Part shown: piece after piece, positions 23,785 to 33,697 of the stretch
Numbering within the stretch: position 1 is the stretch's first letter
How the letters are laid out: each line of letters starts with the position of its first letter
Assembly (NCBI RefSeq): GCF_005405125.1
Contig: NZ_BJDL01000020.1
Location: 1 to 64,000 of the forward strand
Length of the DNA stretch: 64,000 nt
Direction: 5' to 3'
Source of the DNA: Lactiplantibacillus songbeiensis
GTDB taxonomy: Bacteria > Bacillota > Bacilli > Lactobacillales > Lactobacillaceae
The notes under the pieces: generated by a model
Database searches by the model: none
What the model was told of the DNA's origin: nothing
Seen by the model: the letters and a program-made list of their open reading frames with translations, nothing else
Translations under genes and position numbers: made by a program

Positions 23785-25860
23785 ATGGTAAAGTTCACAA
23801 AACGTCAAGACGACTTATTACAATTATTGCTAGACAGTGCGACCGGACTCACCATGAGTCAGATTGAAACCGCCATCAATAGCAGCCGTCGGACAATCTA
23901 TCGTGAATTCAGTAATTTAGAATTAGTTTTAGACAATGCCCAATTGAAAATCGTCAATCAAGACCATCGCTTCCAGTTAAGTGGAACGACGGCCGCTTTG
24001 GCGGATTTTCAAGGCGAACTCAGTAGCAGTCAAGGCTTAACACCGGCTTTCGATACCCAGACGCGGCAGAATGCGTTGGCTTGTCGGGTGCTGATGGCTG
24101 ATGATTCGATGAAACTAAAAGAATTAGCGTTAGATTTCAATGTGAGTATTGCCACGATTTCAAACGACTTAACGACGTTAGCCACACCCTTTGGGGACTA
24201 TGACTTGTCGATTGAGCGGCTGAAGTCACGGGGAATTCAAGTGGCCGGTACCGAGGCGAATATTCGGAGCCTCTTTGCCACCATCTTGAATAATGCCATT
24301 AATGATTATGAATTTTTCAAAACAATTGCCAAGTTAAAACGTGGTGTGACCGTCACTGCGACCGATGAACAATCTTACTTTTTGAATCAATTAGAACCGC
24401 AATTACTGTTGCATTGCTACGAAGCAGTTCGGAATCTAAAGAAAAAGTATTTTTCATCAGTGCCAGATGGTCAGCTACAGCAATTGATGATTACGTTGAC
24501 GACGGCGGTCATGCGCTTACAACATGGCCAACGGGTCACGTATCTCCAAGGGATTAACCGGGATGACTTCTTGCAGTACCAGCGGATTGCGTTAGCGATT
24601 TTGACGCAGCTGCCGGGAGACATTAAGTCGCAAGTCACGGGTGCTGAGATAGATTTCTTAGCGCAACAGATCAAAGGGTTAACGTTTCGGATTGATCAAG
24701 ATGCGTCGTTATCGAATTATGATTTACAGTTAACGTATCGTGTTAAGAAGTTGATCGATGCCGTGGCGGCTAACTTCAAGTGGTCGTTTGGAACCGATGA
24801 TCAGCTGATGAATAACTTGACTGCACATATGCAGATTGCCTTGCAACGCAATGGCATTCCTGGTCCAGTGCCACCGAGTGCTGAATTGCAGGAGGTTCGC
24901 AGCCAATACCCGAAGTTATATGCGGCGGTGGTGCGTGGCTTTGAAGCCACATTCCCTGATCAGAACTTTCAGATTGATGAACTGACCTACTTGTTGATTC
25001 ACTTTGCGAGTACGTATGAGCAACAGCTGAGTCATCAGGCGTTGAAAGTGTTAGTTTTATGTCCGAACGGGATGACGACCGCGCGCATTTTAAAAACGCG
25101 GTTAACGCGGTTGATTCCAGAAATTACGACGATTGAGGTGGCTCGAATTGGTAATCTTGGTCAGATTGACTTACAACAATTTGATATGATTCTCTCAACC
25201 ACCCAATTGCCGGGTTTCAAATTGAATTATCGGGTAGTCAGTCCATTGTTGTTAGAAAATGAAGTGAGTGCGCTTCGTGAATACATTCATCAATATTTTC
25301 CTAACACACAAGCGGCCATTAAGCCGGCGCCCAAGGTGGCAACACCGACCGTGGACTTTGACACCGCCTATCAACGGCTGACAGTTGCCAAGCGGATTCT
25401 TGACCGGTTTGCCATTACCCCCATTAGTAACGGCGAGCAGACCATCGCAGAGACGCTGGTGACAATTACCCGACAAATCGCCCCGACGATTGTTCACGAC
25501 CCCCTAGAAGTCGCGGGCAAGTTGCTCCATCGATTGAGCTTAGCGCCAGTTGGCATTCCTAATACCAACTTAGCCCTTGTGCATACCTTGAGCGAACAAG
25601 TCGCTGCGCCGTATTGTGCTATCTTTGAATTAGCCAAACCAGTCCCATTTAAGAGCATGGGCGATCAAAGCATTCAGTTGCAACGGGTTGTCTTAATGCT
25701 GGGACCGGCTGACATCAGTGATTATGAGAATCGCTTGATGGGTAAGTTGAGTGCGTTAGTCATTGAAAGTCATGCCAATACGCAGACCTTTATGACCGGC
25801 AGTCGCCAACAACTTTATCAGTTAATTAGCAGTGCATTTTTGAACGAACTAACGAAATAG
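23785..25860 (+). CDS. mtlR: PRD-type transcriptional activator of the mannitol operon
   Basis: 691 residues with the standard MtlR layout: two N-terminal HTH segments (about 1-130, including GLTMSQIETAINSSRRTIYREF), two PRD domains (about 180-400), a IIB-Gat-like domain with LCPNGMTTARIL (Cys near 435) and a C-terminal IIA-like domain (about 530-690). Phosphorylation of these domains by HPr and PTS proteins reports mannitol availability. It lies between mtlA and mtlF, 24 bases after mtlA, with GAGGTGG before ATG 23785. The operator candidates upstream of mtlA are its probable targets. Confidence 0.95.
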   Translation: MVKFTKRQDDLLQLLLDSATGLTMSQIETAINSSRRTIYREFSNLELVLDNAQLKIVNQDHRFQLSGTTAALADFQGELSSSQGLTPAFDTQTRQNALACRVLMADDSMKLKELALDFNVSIATISNDLTTLATPFGDYDLSIERLKSRGIQVAGTEANIRSLFATILNNAINDYEFFKTIAKLKRGVTVTATDEQSYFLNQLEPQLLLHCYEAVRNLKKKYFSSVPDGQLQQLMITLTTAVMRLQHGQRVTYLQGINRDDFLQYQRIALAILTQLPGDIKSQVTGAEIDFLAQQIKGLTFRIDQDASLSNYDLQLTYRVKKLIDAVAANFKWSFGTDDQLMNNLTAHMQIALQRNGIPGPVPPSAELQEVRSQYPKLYAAVVRGFEATFPDQNFQIDELTYLLIHFASTYEQQLSHQALKVLVLCPNGMTTARILKTRLTRLIPEITTIEVARIGNLGQIDLQQFDMILSTTQLPGFKLNYRVVSPLLLENEVSALREYIHQYFPNTQAAIKPAPKVATPTVDFDTAYQRLTVAKRILDRFAITPISNGEQTIAETLVTITRQIAPTIVHDPLEVAGKLLHRLSLAPVGIPNTNLALVHTLSEQVAAPYCAIFELAKPVPFKSMGDQSIQLQRVVLMLGPADISDYENRLMGKLSALVIESHANTQTFMTGSRQQLYQLISSAFLNELTK

Positions 25861-25874
25861 AGTAGGTGAATAGA

Positions 25875-26324
25875 ATGGAAGCTTTAGATAAAAAGATGAT
25901 TGCGTTGAACCAGCAAGTGGCCACGCAAGAAGAAGGCATCCGCTTAGCCGGTCAATTATTGGTCGATGGCGGTTGTGTCGAACCGGAATACATCGACGCG
26001 ATGCAAGCGCGGAACCAAGATGTATCCGTTTATATGGGTAATTTCATTGCCATCCCCCATGGTACTGAAGATGGCATGAAGTACATTAAAAAGACCGGGA
26101 TTTCCGTGGTCCAAGTACCAATGGGTGTGAGCTGGGGTGATCCAACCAATGATGATGACGATAAGACCGTTACCGTTATCTTCGGAATTGCTGGATTGAA
26201 CGGTGAACACTTGAACCTCTTGTCTCAGATTGCGATATACTGCAGCGACGTGGCTAACGTTGCCAAGTTAGCGGACGCTCAATCTGAAGATGAAATTATT
26301 AATCTATTAAAGGAAGTTGATTAG
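25875..26324 (+). CDS. mtlF: mannitol PTS IIA component
   Basis: 149 residues. The active-site His is in [11 protein letters not shown], the IIA-Mtl signature, and [20 protein letters not shown] follows. It accepts phosphate from HPr and passes it to the IIB domain of MtlA. The ATG at 25875 follows AGTAGGTG, 14 bases after the mtlR stop, and its own stop is one base before the mtlD start, so all are cotranscribed. Confidence 0.95.
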   Translation: MEALDKKMIALNQQVATQEEGIRLAGQLLVDGGCVEPEYIDAMQARNQDVSVYMGNFIAIPHGTEDGMKYIKKTGISVVQVPMGVSWGDPTNDDDDKTVTVIFGIAGLNGEHLNLLSQIAIYCSDVANVAKLADAQSEDEIINLLKEVD

Positions 26325-26325
26325 A

Positions 26326-27480
26326 ATGTTAGACGTACACTTTGGTGCAGGTAATATCGGTCGCGGTTTCATTGGCGAAACCTTGGCTGACAACGGCTTT
26401 AAGATTACGTTCGTCGATGTTAATGAAACTTTGATCGATGAATTGAACAAACGCAATGGCTATACAATTGAATTGGCTGCAGAAGGCCAAAAGCACATTG
26501 AAGTTCATGATGTTAAAGGCATTAACAACGGCAAGGATCCTAAAGCAGTTGCTGAAGAAATCGCTAAGGCTGATATGGTCACTACGGCTATTGGTCCTAA
26601 GATTTTGAAGTTCATTGCCCCACTCATTGCCGACGGGATTAAGTTACGTCAAGCTAACAACGATACACAGACCTTAGACGTGATTGCTTGTGAAAACATG
26701 ATCGGTGGGAGCCAATCATTAAAGAAATCCGTTTATGAAGCCTTGAACGATGACGAGCAAGCTTGGGCTGACCAATATATTGGCTTCCCTAACGCGGCGG
26801 TTGACCGGATCGTGCCATTACAAAAGCATGATGATCCATTGTTTGTTTCTGTTGAACCATTCAAGGAATGGGTCATTGATAAGTCACAAATGAAGAATCC
26901 TGAAATCCAATTGAAGGGTGTCGACTATGCGGACGATTTGGAACCATACATCGAACGCAAGTTGTTCTCCGTTAACACTGGTCATGCCACGGTTGCTTAC
27001 ACCGGGAACATGAAGGGTTACAAGACTATCGGTGAAGCCGTTAAAGATGATAGCGTGGTTGAACAAGCCAAGCATGTCTTAGGCGAAACTGGGGACTTGT
27101 TGATTCAAAAGTGGGGCTTTGATCCTGAAGTTCACCATGCTTATCAAAAGAAGATCTTGAGCCGGTTCGAAAACCCATATATCTCAGATGATATTGAACG
27201 GGTTGGCCGGACACCAATCCGGAAGCTCGGCTTTGACGAACGCTTTGTTCGCCCAATCCGTGAATTGAAGGAACGCGGCCGTGATTACAGTGCCTTAGTT
27301 GACACTGCCGGCATGATGTTCTTCTTCAATTATCCAAATGATTCTGAAAGCGTTAAGTTACAACAAATGCTTAAGGATGAACCTATCGACCAAGTGATTC
27401 GCGAAACCACTGGCTTGAAGGATGAAGATTTAGTTAATGAAATTAAAGCGGCTTATGAAAAGCATTTAGCTGAAAAATAA
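26326..27480 (+). CDS. mtlD: mannitol-1-phosphate 5-dehydrogenase
   Basis: 384 residues. [19 protein letters not shown] is the Rossmann NAD-binding loop at the N-terminus, and the [15 protein letters not shown] block is the long-chain polyol dehydrogenase signature with catalytic Lys/Asn/His. It oxidises mannitol-1-phosphate to fructose-6-phosphate. The ATG at 26326 lies directly after the mtlF stop with AAGGAA 10 bases upstream. It is the last gene of the operon, followed by a terminator. Codon use is notably biased to few codons, suggesting high expression. Confidence 0.96.
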   Translation: MLDVHFGAGNIGRGFIGETLADNGFKITFVDVNETLIDELNKRNGYTIELAAEGQKHIEVHDVKGINNGKDPKAVAEEIAKADMVTTAIGPKILKFIAPLIADGIKLRQANNDTQTLDVIACENMIGGSQSLKKSVYEALNDDEQAWADQYIGFPNAAVDRIVPLQKHDDPLFVSVEPFKEWVIDKSQMKNPEIQLKGVDYADDLEPYIERKLFSVNTGHATVAYTGNMKGYKTIGEAVKDDSVVEQAKHVLGETGDLLIQKWGFDPEVHHAYQKKILSRFENPYISDDIERVGRTPIRKLGFDERFVRPIRELKERGRDYSALVDTAGMMFFFNYPNDSESVKLQQMLKDEPIDQVIRETTGLKDEDLVNEIKAAYEKHLAEK

Positions 27481-27496
27481 GCTTTGAATATAAAAG

Positions 27497-27534
27497 ATCT
27501 GGTTACTAACCGCCATGGTAACCGGATCTTTTTT
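27497..27534 (+). terminator. rho-independent terminator of the mtl operon
   Basis: AAGATCTGGTTAC and GTAACCGGATCTT pair with one G-T, followed by TTTTTT. Confidence 0.9.
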
Positions 27535-27561
27535 TGGTGGTAGTTGTCATTTGGGATGGCC

Positions 27562-27726
27562 TGAAATTGCCACTCTGGTTGGCCCAGAATCGGCTGGAAC
27601 GTGGTGGCCGCGTTTGTGAACCGAGGTGTGGTCTCACAAGCCGGGCTTTGACTAAGCTGAGAAAGTCACTCAACTAAGTCAAACGACACCACTGAGCCAA
27701 TTCTGGGCCGCCCGCCGTTAATTAAC
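27562..27726 (-). repeat. module B repeat, minus orientation
   Basis: It starts TGAAATTGCCACTCTGGTTGG and ends at GCCGCCCGCCGTTAATTAAC, the reverse of the right half of the composite. Its inner hairpin reads TTTGACTTAGTTGAG/CTCAGCTTAGTCAAA, with ATC/GAT of other copies changed to GAC/GTC on both arms. No module A is attached. The remaining 27727-27952 is AT-rich and holds the trxA promoter region. Confidence 0.85.
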
Positions 27727-27952
27727 GGATCATTGTGGCCAAAATTATTTTTTAATTGGTAGTCAATAATTGTAACTAGCAGTAGATGGCGCCGGTGTAC
27801 GTTGATTAAGTTAGTGCAGCTTTATGATCAAGTCATCTTTTAGGCGTTCGCTGGTTACCGTGGTATGATTATAACTAAAATTGAGATGATTGGTCGTTGG
27901 TTCAGATAGTGCCAATGACTGTGTAACGAGTAAAAGTGAGGGTGTTTAGACT

Positions 27953-28285
27953 ATGTTAGAACCGATTACAGGCGCTGAATTTGAAACCGTTGGTGTTGGG
28001 ACGGATTTGACTGTCGTGGATTTCTGGGCGGACTGGTGTGGGCCTTGTAAGATGCAGACGCCAGCGTTGGAAGCTTTGGATGAAGATTATGATGGCAAGA
28101 TCAAATTTGCTTCCTTAGATGTTGATCAAAATAAGGAATTAGCGGAGAAGTTACAGATTATGAGTATCCCCGCCTTGGTTATTTTTAAGCATGGTAAGCC
28201 AGCTGAAAAGGTGGTAGGCTTTCATCCACAGGCCGCTTTAAAGAAGTACTTAGACCAGAAATTAGCCGAAGTAACGGCTGATTAG
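27953..28285 (+). CDS. trxA: thioredoxin
   Basis: 110 residues with the redox motif WCGPC (Cys29 and Cys32) in DFWADWCGPCKMQTP and the cis-Pro loop SIPALVIFKHGK. It reduces protein disulfides and feeds peroxidases and ribonucleotide reductase, itself reduced by TrxB (not in the window). A TATGAT-like -10 lies near 27865-27870, and GAGGGTG precedes the ATG. Length is normal for the family. A small membrane protein gene follows 41 bases later and may share the transcript. Confidence 0.94.
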   Translation: MLEPITGAEFETVGVGTDLTVVDFWADWCGPCKMQTPALEALDEDYDGKIKFASLDVDQNKELAEKLQIMSIPALVIFKHGKPAEKVVGFHPQAALKKYLDQKLAEVTAD

Positions 28286-28326
28286 GCTTGGGAAAGTGAT
28301 TTAAATCGAGTGGGGGCGATTTTTAA

Positions 28327-28560
28327 ATGTTTGGAAAGCTGAAATTAGCTGGCAATATCCTAATCGGGGCTGTGGTTGTCTTAGTTTGGGGCTGTATCCG
28401 ATTGGTAAAGGTTTTAAGACAGTTGGATCAAGGAGTGCCTTATGCCAGGTTACAGTTACAGCTTTGGAACTGGGCATGGGTCTTAATTGCCGGTACAGCA
28501 GTTATCTTGGTGGCACTAACAGTTGCTATTATTCAGAAGTATCGGGCCACTAAATTTTAA
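28327..28560 (+). CDS. two-span membrane protein of unknown function
   Basis: 77 residues with two hydrophobic helices (NILIGAVVVLVWGCIRLV and AWVLIAGTAVILVALTVAII) and a basic C-terminus. No motif is recognisable. GGGGG lies nine bases before the ATG. It sits just behind trxA and before a terminator shared with the convergent gene, so cotranscription with trxA is likely; no functional link is visible. Confidence 0.65.
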   Translation: MFGKLKLAGNILIGAVVVLVWGCIRLVKVLRQLDQGVPYARLQLQLWNWAWVLIAGTAVILVALTVAIIQKYRATKF

Positions 28561-28568
28561 GCATATAG

Positions 28569-28610
28569 CGAGTGGGGTCGGACTAACATGGTTAGCCTGG
28601 CCCCACTTTT
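28569..28610. terminator. bidirectional rho-independent terminator
   Basis: AGTGGGGTC and GGCCCCACT form the base of a stem with further pairing (CTAAC/GTTAG) inside, followed by TTTTTT. It lies between convergent genes. Confidence 0.8.
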
Positions 28611-28613
28611 TTG

Positions 28614-29003
28614 CTATAAATAGTCGTCAATTGTGGCAACTAGGTCATCACTGTTCTTAATCAGCTGGCGATTTAAGGCGATGATGTAAGTCGGACAGTC
28701 AGGATGCAAGATATTACTGAACGTATTTTCGATGAGACAACCAGTCAAATTGAACTTATGCTGTGGATCATCAAAGATCACGTTGAAGGTGTGACGATCG
28801 CTGGTGAGAATAATCGTGGTGTCAAAAAGTTGAGTTAACAATAAGCTTAACGTGGCGGTTGATTGTGTCAATCCTAGAGCCCCAGTAGTGGTGATGCGGG
28901 CTAAGCATTGATCCACTTGGTTGAGCAGTCGAAACATTGACGGTAGCACTGGTGTTGGTACATGTGGTGCGCTGGTTGGTACGGTCCCCATAACTAAATC
29001 CAT
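28614..29003 (-). CDS. hypothetical protein
   Basis: 129 residues, soluble. The N-terminal third is Pro/Thr-rich (MGTVPTSAPHVPTPVLPSMF), then a predicted helix-strand body with TIILTSDRHTFNVIFDD and TYIIALNRQLIKN. I recognise no domain. The ATG at 29003 is preferred because GGGGGGATTCGTT precedes it. It is a single gene between the trx transcript and ndk. Confidence 0.55.
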   Translation of the reverse strand: MDLVMGTVPTSAPHVPTPVLPSMFRLLNQVDQCLARITTTGALGLTQSTATLSLLLTQLFDTTIILTSDRHTFNVIFDDPQHKFNLTGCLIENTFSNILHPDCPTYIIALNRQLIKNSDDLVATIDDYL

Positions 29004-29147
29004 AACGAATCCCCCCAATTCTGTAACTTAAGCATAGGGGGTTAACGAACTGGCGACCAAAATAATGACTTTATTTGCAGTAAAAAATAGCTTTTCGACA
29101 GTTGACTTAATAAGCTTGCCGAAGTATCCGGAAGTTAAACTAGGATC

Positions 29148-29182
29148 AAAAAAACGCCAACGATTGCTTCGTCAGCGTTTGA
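29148..29182 (-). terminator. rho-independent terminator of ndk
   Basis: On the minus strand AACGCTGACGA and a near complement ending GGCGTT pair around a short loop, followed by TTTTTTT. Confidence 0.8.
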
Positions 29183-29195
29183 GTCTTATTAATAG

Positions 29196-29663
29196 TTATT
29201 TTTTGCCAGCTTTAGCTAAATCTTTACGTGCTGTGACGGCTAGTTCTGGGAACCAAATAGCGATTTCATGATGGGCGTTTTCACGACTGTCCGAGGTATG
29301 GATGATATTACGTAGAATGCCATCGGGATATTCATGGGCAAAGTCCCCCCGAATGGTCCCAGCTTGGGCGTCACCAGGACGAGTGTTGCCGGCTAGGTGA
29401 TGGACTGCTTTAACGACCCCAGTCCCACTGACGATAATGGCAACTAATGGGCCTTCCATCATGTACGTTTCAATTTCGTGGAAATACGGGTTGTCCACTT
29501 GATCCCGATAATGAACATGTAACTGATCCTTAGTCGCATTGACCACTTTTAACGCGGAAATTTTGTAATTTTTACGTTCGAACCGGGTAATGATCTCACC
29601 GATGTGACCTTCTGCGACACCATCGGGTTTGACGAGAACTAAAGTTTTTTCTGAATTTGCCAT
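29196..29663 (-). CDS. ndk: nucleoside diphosphate kinase
   Basis: 155 residues. KTLVLVKPDGV at the N-terminus, RPGDAQAGTIRGDFA and the phosphorylated His122 in NIIHTSDSRENA are the family core. It balances nucleoside triphosphates by moving the gamma phosphate of ATP. Slightly longer than most bacterial Ndk because of a C-terminal tail (LAVTARKDLAKAGKK). It is monocistronic, with GGGAGG before the ATG. Confidence 0.96.
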   Translation of the reverse strand: MANSEKTLVLVKPDGVAEGHIGEIITRFERKNYKISALKVVNATKDQLHVHYRDQVDNPYFHEIETYMMEGPLVAIIVSGTGVVKAVHHLAGNTRPGDAQAGTIRGDFAHEYPDGILRNIIHTSDSRENAHHEIAIWFPELAVTARKDLAKAGKK

Positions 29664-29784
29664 AATGCTGGACCTCCCATAATTTTGGTAAGCGCTACCA
29701 TTTAGCTGTTACTTAGATGGTAGCCTAACTCAGCAGGCGCGTCAACTGCAATCAACCGTGTGGCGCAATAATTTACGGTGAAAA

Positions 29785-29815
29785 TTGTCACTTAGTTGTT
29801 ATTTATCGGTATAAT
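29785..29815 (+). promoter_or_regulatory. promoter of the DUF2252 gene
   Basis: TTGTCA at 29785-29790 and TATAAT at 29810-29815; the spacing of 19 is long but the -10 is perfect. Confidence 0.5.
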
Positions 29816-29846
29816 GGAGTCAGCTCAATACAAAGGATTGATGTCC

Positions 29847-31196
29847 ATGCCACCACTTGATTTAACACACATTCGTCAGCACCACACCGTCGCTGAACTC
29901 GTTGCCCTTGGTAAAGCGCGCCGGTTAGTGACGTCGTTTGACCAATTAGGCACGTTTAAGCCAGTCAAACGGGATGCTGCTGCGTATTTACGGCATGTCC
30001 GGGCCATGTTGGTACCGGAGTTATTGCCGTTGCGCCGCGAACGAATGAGTACTTCGGCCTTTGCCTTTTTCCGTGGCTCGGTCGAATTAATGGATTATGA
30101 TTTAGATTATCAAGGTTCCACTGAAATTCCCACCGTCGTTTGCGGGGATGCTCACTTAGGTAACTTTGGATTTTACGCTTCACCTGAACGCCGGTTGGTC
30201 TTTGATTTAAATGACTTTGACGAAGCCGGCGTCCATCCTTGGGAATGGGATTTACGGCGCCTACTGGTCAGCATTATTCTGGCCGCCCGTAATTCTGATT
30301 TTAAACCGAAAAAAGTTGATAAATTAATCCGTGAAGCCAGTGCTAGTTATCGGGATGGCATTCAACGGATGTTTGACCAGACGACGCTCCAACGCTTCTA
30401 TCGGGATAATGAAGTCCAGTCAGTCTTGAACTTTGGTGGTGAACCGACTGATACGGCTGATTTTATTGCGGATTTGGTCAAGAAAGCCACCAAACGCAAC
30501 TCCGAACAAGTTGTCCGGAAGTTTACGTGGACTAACAGTGCCGGTGAACGGCAATTTAAAGAAAATGCACCACGTTCCGTCCATCCGAATAAGAAAACTT
30601 ATCGGGGGTTGAAACACGGGATTACGCAGTATTTACAAACTGTGCGGACTGATGTGGCTTTGCTATTATCCCAATATGAAGTCACCGATATTATTCGGCA
30701 CAGTGTGGGCGTCGGTAGTTTTGGCTCGCTTTGTTACTTGGTCTTGTTGACGAGTACCGATGGCAGTCACATGGTCTTACAGATTAAAGAAGCCTTACCA
30801 ACCCGGAAAGTCGGTAGTCAAACGCGGCCAGAATTAACGGCAGCGTTGGAACTAACTGAAGGCCAACGGATTGTGAGCGCACAGCGAATTCTACAATCTA
30901 CTTCAGATGTCTTTTTAGGTTATTTCCAGATGGCGGATAAGAGTTTTTATGTTCGCCAGTTCCGGGATATGAAAGAATCCATCGATATTCCGACTTTATC
31001 CTGGGGGCAGTTCAAAGCGTATGCCAATACTTGTGCGATGATTTTAGCGCAAGCACATGCTCAAAGTCCAACCGCGGCCATGATTCGCGGTTACGTTGGC
31101 AATTCCAGCAAGTTCGACGATGCAATGGCTAACTGGGCAACTAGTTATGTCGAACAAGTCGATAATGACTATCAGACCTTTTTAGATTTGGATTAG
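29847..31196 (+). CDS. DUF2252 family protein
   Basis: 449 residues. The block CGDAHLGNFGFYASPERRLVFDLNDFDEAG (given here as CGDAHLGNFG and FDLNDFDEAG) and the following WEWDLRRLLVSI match DUF2252, whose fold resembles aminoglycoside phosphotransferase-like kinases; the Asp and Asn residues would bind metal and ATP. The substrate is unknown. Of two close ATG codons, 29847 has the better distance (nine bases) from AAAGGA. It has its own promoter and stands alone, with a composite repeat immediately behind its stop. Confidence 0.75.
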   Translation: MPPLDLTHIRQHHTVAELVALGKARRLVTSFDQLGTFKPVKRDAAAYLRHVRAMLVPELLPLRRERMSTSAFAFFRGSVELMDYDLDYQGSTEIPTVVCGDAHLGNFGFYASPERRLVFDLNDFDEAGVHPWEWDLRRLLVSIILAARNSDFKPKKVDKLIREASASYRDGIQRMFDQTTLQRFYRDNEVQSVLNFGGEPTDTADFIADLVKKATKRNSEQVVRKFTWTNSAGERQFKENAPRSVHPNKKTYRGLKHGITQYLQTVRTDVALLLSQYEVTDIIRHSVGVGSFGSLCYLVLLTSTDGSHMVLQIKEALPTRKVGSQTRPELTAALELTEGQRIVSAQRILQSTSDVFLGYFQMADKSFYVRQFRDMKESIDIPTLSWGQFKAYANTCAMILAQAHAQSPTAAMIRGYVGNSSKFDDAMANWATSYVEQVDNDYQTFLDLD

Positions 31197-31199
31197 GCT

Positions 31200-31556
31200 T
31201 CTGCCTACCGGTTGATTCCTAAAATGCTGGAACGTCATGGGCCATTTTAAAGCCAAAGTTCGGTCTTCAAAACCGACCTTGGCCTAAGTCCGAGAAAATC
31301 ACTCGCACTAAGGCCAACACCACGGCTAAGCATTTAAGAATCAACCTCTCGGCTAGACTAATGGGTTAAAATAGACATTTATAAGTGTTGATTAATTAAC
31401 GTCGGGCGGGTCAGACTTGGCTAAGTGGTGTCGTTTATCTTAGTCGGTGGTTTTCCGACTTAGATAAAGCCCGGCTTGGGAGACCACACTTTGGCTTCCA
31501 AACGCGGTCACCGCGTTCCAGCCAATTCTGGCCCAACCAGAGTGGCAATTATAATC
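31200..31556 (+). repeat. composite repeat (A+B), left end missing
   Basis: Module A begins at CTGCCTACCGGTTGATTCC, three bases after the DUF2252 stop, and its palindrome closes with GAATCAACC near 31350; the GATTC/GAATC change on both arms keeps pairing. Module B follows (about 31392-31556) and ends at ACCAGAGTGGCAATTATAA. The left terminal repeat is absent, perhaps lost when the element met the gene end. Confidence 0.8.
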
Positions 31557-31564
31557 GGCAACTG

Positions 31565-31595
31565 AAACGCGTCCTAAAAACTAGGGCGCGTTTTA
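31565..31595 (+). terminator. rho-independent terminator
   Basis: AAACGCGTCCT and AGGGCGCGTTT pair, then TAGTTT. It is the first plausible end for the DUF2252 transcript and would place the repeat in its 3' untranslated region. Confidence 0.65.
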
Positions 31596-31665
31596 GTTTG
31601 GGCGCGCATAATTAGGGGAACTGTTATACAATAAGGAATAGCTTGGTGATAGGGGAATTTTGAAG

Positions 31666-32664
31666 ATGAAGAATAAAGCAATCACAATCAAGGACGTGGC
31701 CAAACAATCTGGGGTGTCGATTTCGACGGTATCGCAGATTTTAAATGGCAAAAGTGACAAGTTCAGTCCGGTCACCGTGGCTAAAGTTCAGCAGGCCAAA
31801 GCCGACTTACACTATGAACCGGATTACTTTGCTCGCCGGATGATTATGAAGACCAGTAAAACGATTGGCGTCTTGGTACCAGATATTACCAATCCGTTCT
31901 TTGGTGAACTCATTCGGGGGATTGAGCAAGTCTTGTATCAGGCCAGTTACATCACGATGCTGTGTAATGCTGATTTGGATGAAACCAAAGAACAGGGGTA
32001 TCTGGCCGAACTCAGCCATCGGGGCGTAGATGGCTTTATTATTGCGAGTTCGGCGGTCTCAAATCAAGCCATCAATGATATCCTGCGTACGAAACAACAT
32101 CCTTTTATTGTCTTGGACCAAAAAAAGGCGGAAGGTTTTAGCGATGCCGTACTGACGGATGACTTTGAAGGCGGTCGGCTGGCGGCGACTCATTTAAAGC
32201 AATTGGGTCACCAGCACGTGGCAGTCTTAATGCCGGCCCAAGCTTCGGTCAATGTGCAACAACGCTTGGCTGGTTTTAAGACCGTCTATGCCGATGCGGA
32301 CATTGATCGCATTGACGTGCCACTATCGAAGTTAGGTGGTCGGCAAGCAGTCCCAGCTATCCTTAAAACAGCGGCAACGGGATTGTTTGCGATTAACGAT
32401 GAAATTGCTTTTGGGTTGTATCTTGGGTTAGCCGAAGCCGGCAAGCAAGTGCCCCGTGATTATAGCGTGATTGGCTATGACAATGTGGAGATGTGTGAGT
32501 ACGTCACCCCGCAACTGACGACAATTGCCCAACCGATTTTTGAGCTGGGTCAAGTTACAGCCGAAATTTTATTGGCTCGAATCAAGAATCCAGACCAGCC
32601 ATGGGATGAACGGCGCTTACCAGTTAAATTAATTGAAAGAAAATCAACGGCGCATTTGAATTAA
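31666..32664 (+). CDS. rbsR: LacI-family ribose repressor
   Basis: 332 residues: a LacI HTH (TIKDVAKQSGVSISTVSQIL at about residues 6-25, hinge NGKSDKFSP) and a periplasmic-binding-protein-like effector domain with IGVLVPDITNPFFGELIRGIE and FAINDEIAFGLY. It heads rbsK-rbsD-rbsU, so ribose is the probable inducer. The ATG at 31666 stands nine bases after AGGGGA. Two LacI-type palindromes lie between it and rbsK. Confidence 0.9.
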   Translation: MKNKAITIKDVAKQSGVSISTVSQILNGKSDKFSPVTVAKVQQAKADLHYEPDYFARRMIMKTSKTIGVLVPDITNPFFGELIRGIEQVLYQASYITMLCNADLDETKEQGYLAELSHRGVDGFIIASSAVSNQAINDILRTKQHPFIVLDQKKAEGFSDAVLTDDFEGGRLAATHLKQLGHQHVAVLMPAQASVNVQQRLAGFKTVYADADIDRIDVPLSKLGGRQAVPAILKTAATGLFAINDEIAFGLYLGLAEAGKQVPRDYSVIGYDNVEMCEYVTPQLTTIAQPIFELGQVTAEILLARIKNPDQPWDERRLPVKLIERKSTAHLN

Positions 32665-32696
32665 TGATTCAGATGTGCTATATTTTTGTTGTTCTA

Positions 32697-32723
32697 TTAA
32701 AACGTTTTCATAAAACGTTTTAA
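32697..32723 (+). promoter_or_regulatory. tandem LacI-type operators (RbsR and/or CcpA)
   Basis: AAAACGTTTT occurs at 32699-32708 and again at 32712-32721, 13 bases apart, each a perfect palindrome with the central CG of LacI-family sites. They lie 50 bases before rbsK and suggest that rbsKDU is repressed from here, separately from rbsR. Confidence 0.7.
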
Positions 32724-32773
32724 TGAAAAGCAATTAAGCTTAAATTAGCGATTAATTAACTGGAGGGATTCCT

Positions 32774-33697
32774 ATGAATACAGTCACTGTCATTGGTAGC
32801 ATCAACTTAGATCGCACGATTCGGGTGAAGCAAATGCCCAAGCCTGGTGAGACCATGCATACGAAAGAGATTTTCTCAGCCGGAGGTGGCAAAGGCGCCA
32901 ATCAAGCCGTTGCCGCCAAGCGCTCAGCAGCCATCACGCATTTTATTGGGGCGGTCGGCGATGATGATGCTGGTAAAGCCATGCTTGAATTACTGACACA
33001 AGAAGAGATTGACTTAACGGGTGTGACCACTTTGACGAATACCTCGACTGGTCAAGCGTATGTTGTCGTTGATGATGCCGGTGAAAATCAGATTATGATT
33101 CATGCTGGTGCTAATATGGCGTTTGATCCGGATTATGTTGCCCAACAACATCAGTTAATTGAAAGCAGTGACTTTATTATTGCTCAGTTTGAAAGCGCTA
33201 CCGATAGTACGATTGCTGCTTTCAAACTTGCGCAGGCGGCGGGAGTCCGGACAATCTTGAATCCGGCACCGGCGATGGCAAAGGTTCCAACTGAGTTATT
33301 AGCGGTGACGGATATGATTATTCCCAACGAAACTGAAACCGAAATCTTAACTGGTATAAAAATTACGGATGAAGCTAGCATGTTACAAGCAGCGGCAGAT
33401 TTGCATGCCTTAGGGATTGCTGCCGTGATTATCACGATTGGGAGTAAAGGCGCCTTCTATGATGTTGATGGTCGGCACGGTATCGTTCCAGCATACAAAG
33501 TTAATGCTGTCGATACGACGTCGGCTGGTGACACCTTTATTGGCGCGATGAGTAGCGTCTTAAAGTCTGATTTTAGTAATTTAGAAGCAGCGATTCGATA
33601 TGGTAATGGTGCGTCATCATTAACCGTCCAGCGGTTTGGTGCGCAACCATCGATTCCGTATCGGCATGAATTAATTGAAGCGGGGTTAGCCGAATGA
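32774..33697 (+). CDS. rbsK: ribokinase
   Basis: 307 residues, PfkB family. [15 protein letters not shown] near the N-terminus binds the sugar and the C-terminal [13 protein letters not shown] holds the anion hole and catalytic Asp. It phosphorylates ribose to ribose-5-phosphate, which enters the phosphoketolase pathway. GGAGGG precedes the ATG. Its stop overlaps the rbsD start by four bases (ATGA). Confidence 0.94.
   Translation: MNTVTVIGSINLDRTIRVKQMPKPGETMHTKEIFSAGGGKGANQAVAAKRSAAITHFIGAVGDDDAGKAMLELLTQEEIDLTGVTTLTNTSTGQAYVVVDDAGENQIMIHAGANMAFDPDYVAQQHQLIESSDFIIAQFESATDSTIAAFKLAQAAGVRTILNPAPAMAKVPTELLAVTDMIIPNETETEILTGIKITDEASMLQAAADLHALGIAAVIITIGSKGAFYDVDGRHGIVPAYKVNAVDTTSAGDTFIGAMSSVLKSDFSNLEAAIRYGNGASSLTVQRFGAQPSIPYRHELIEAGLAE

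Noticed and set aside
29065-29271. A 68-codon plus-strand frame overlapping the ndk end
   Set aside because: No ribosome binding site, and its second half is antisense to ndk and its terminator.
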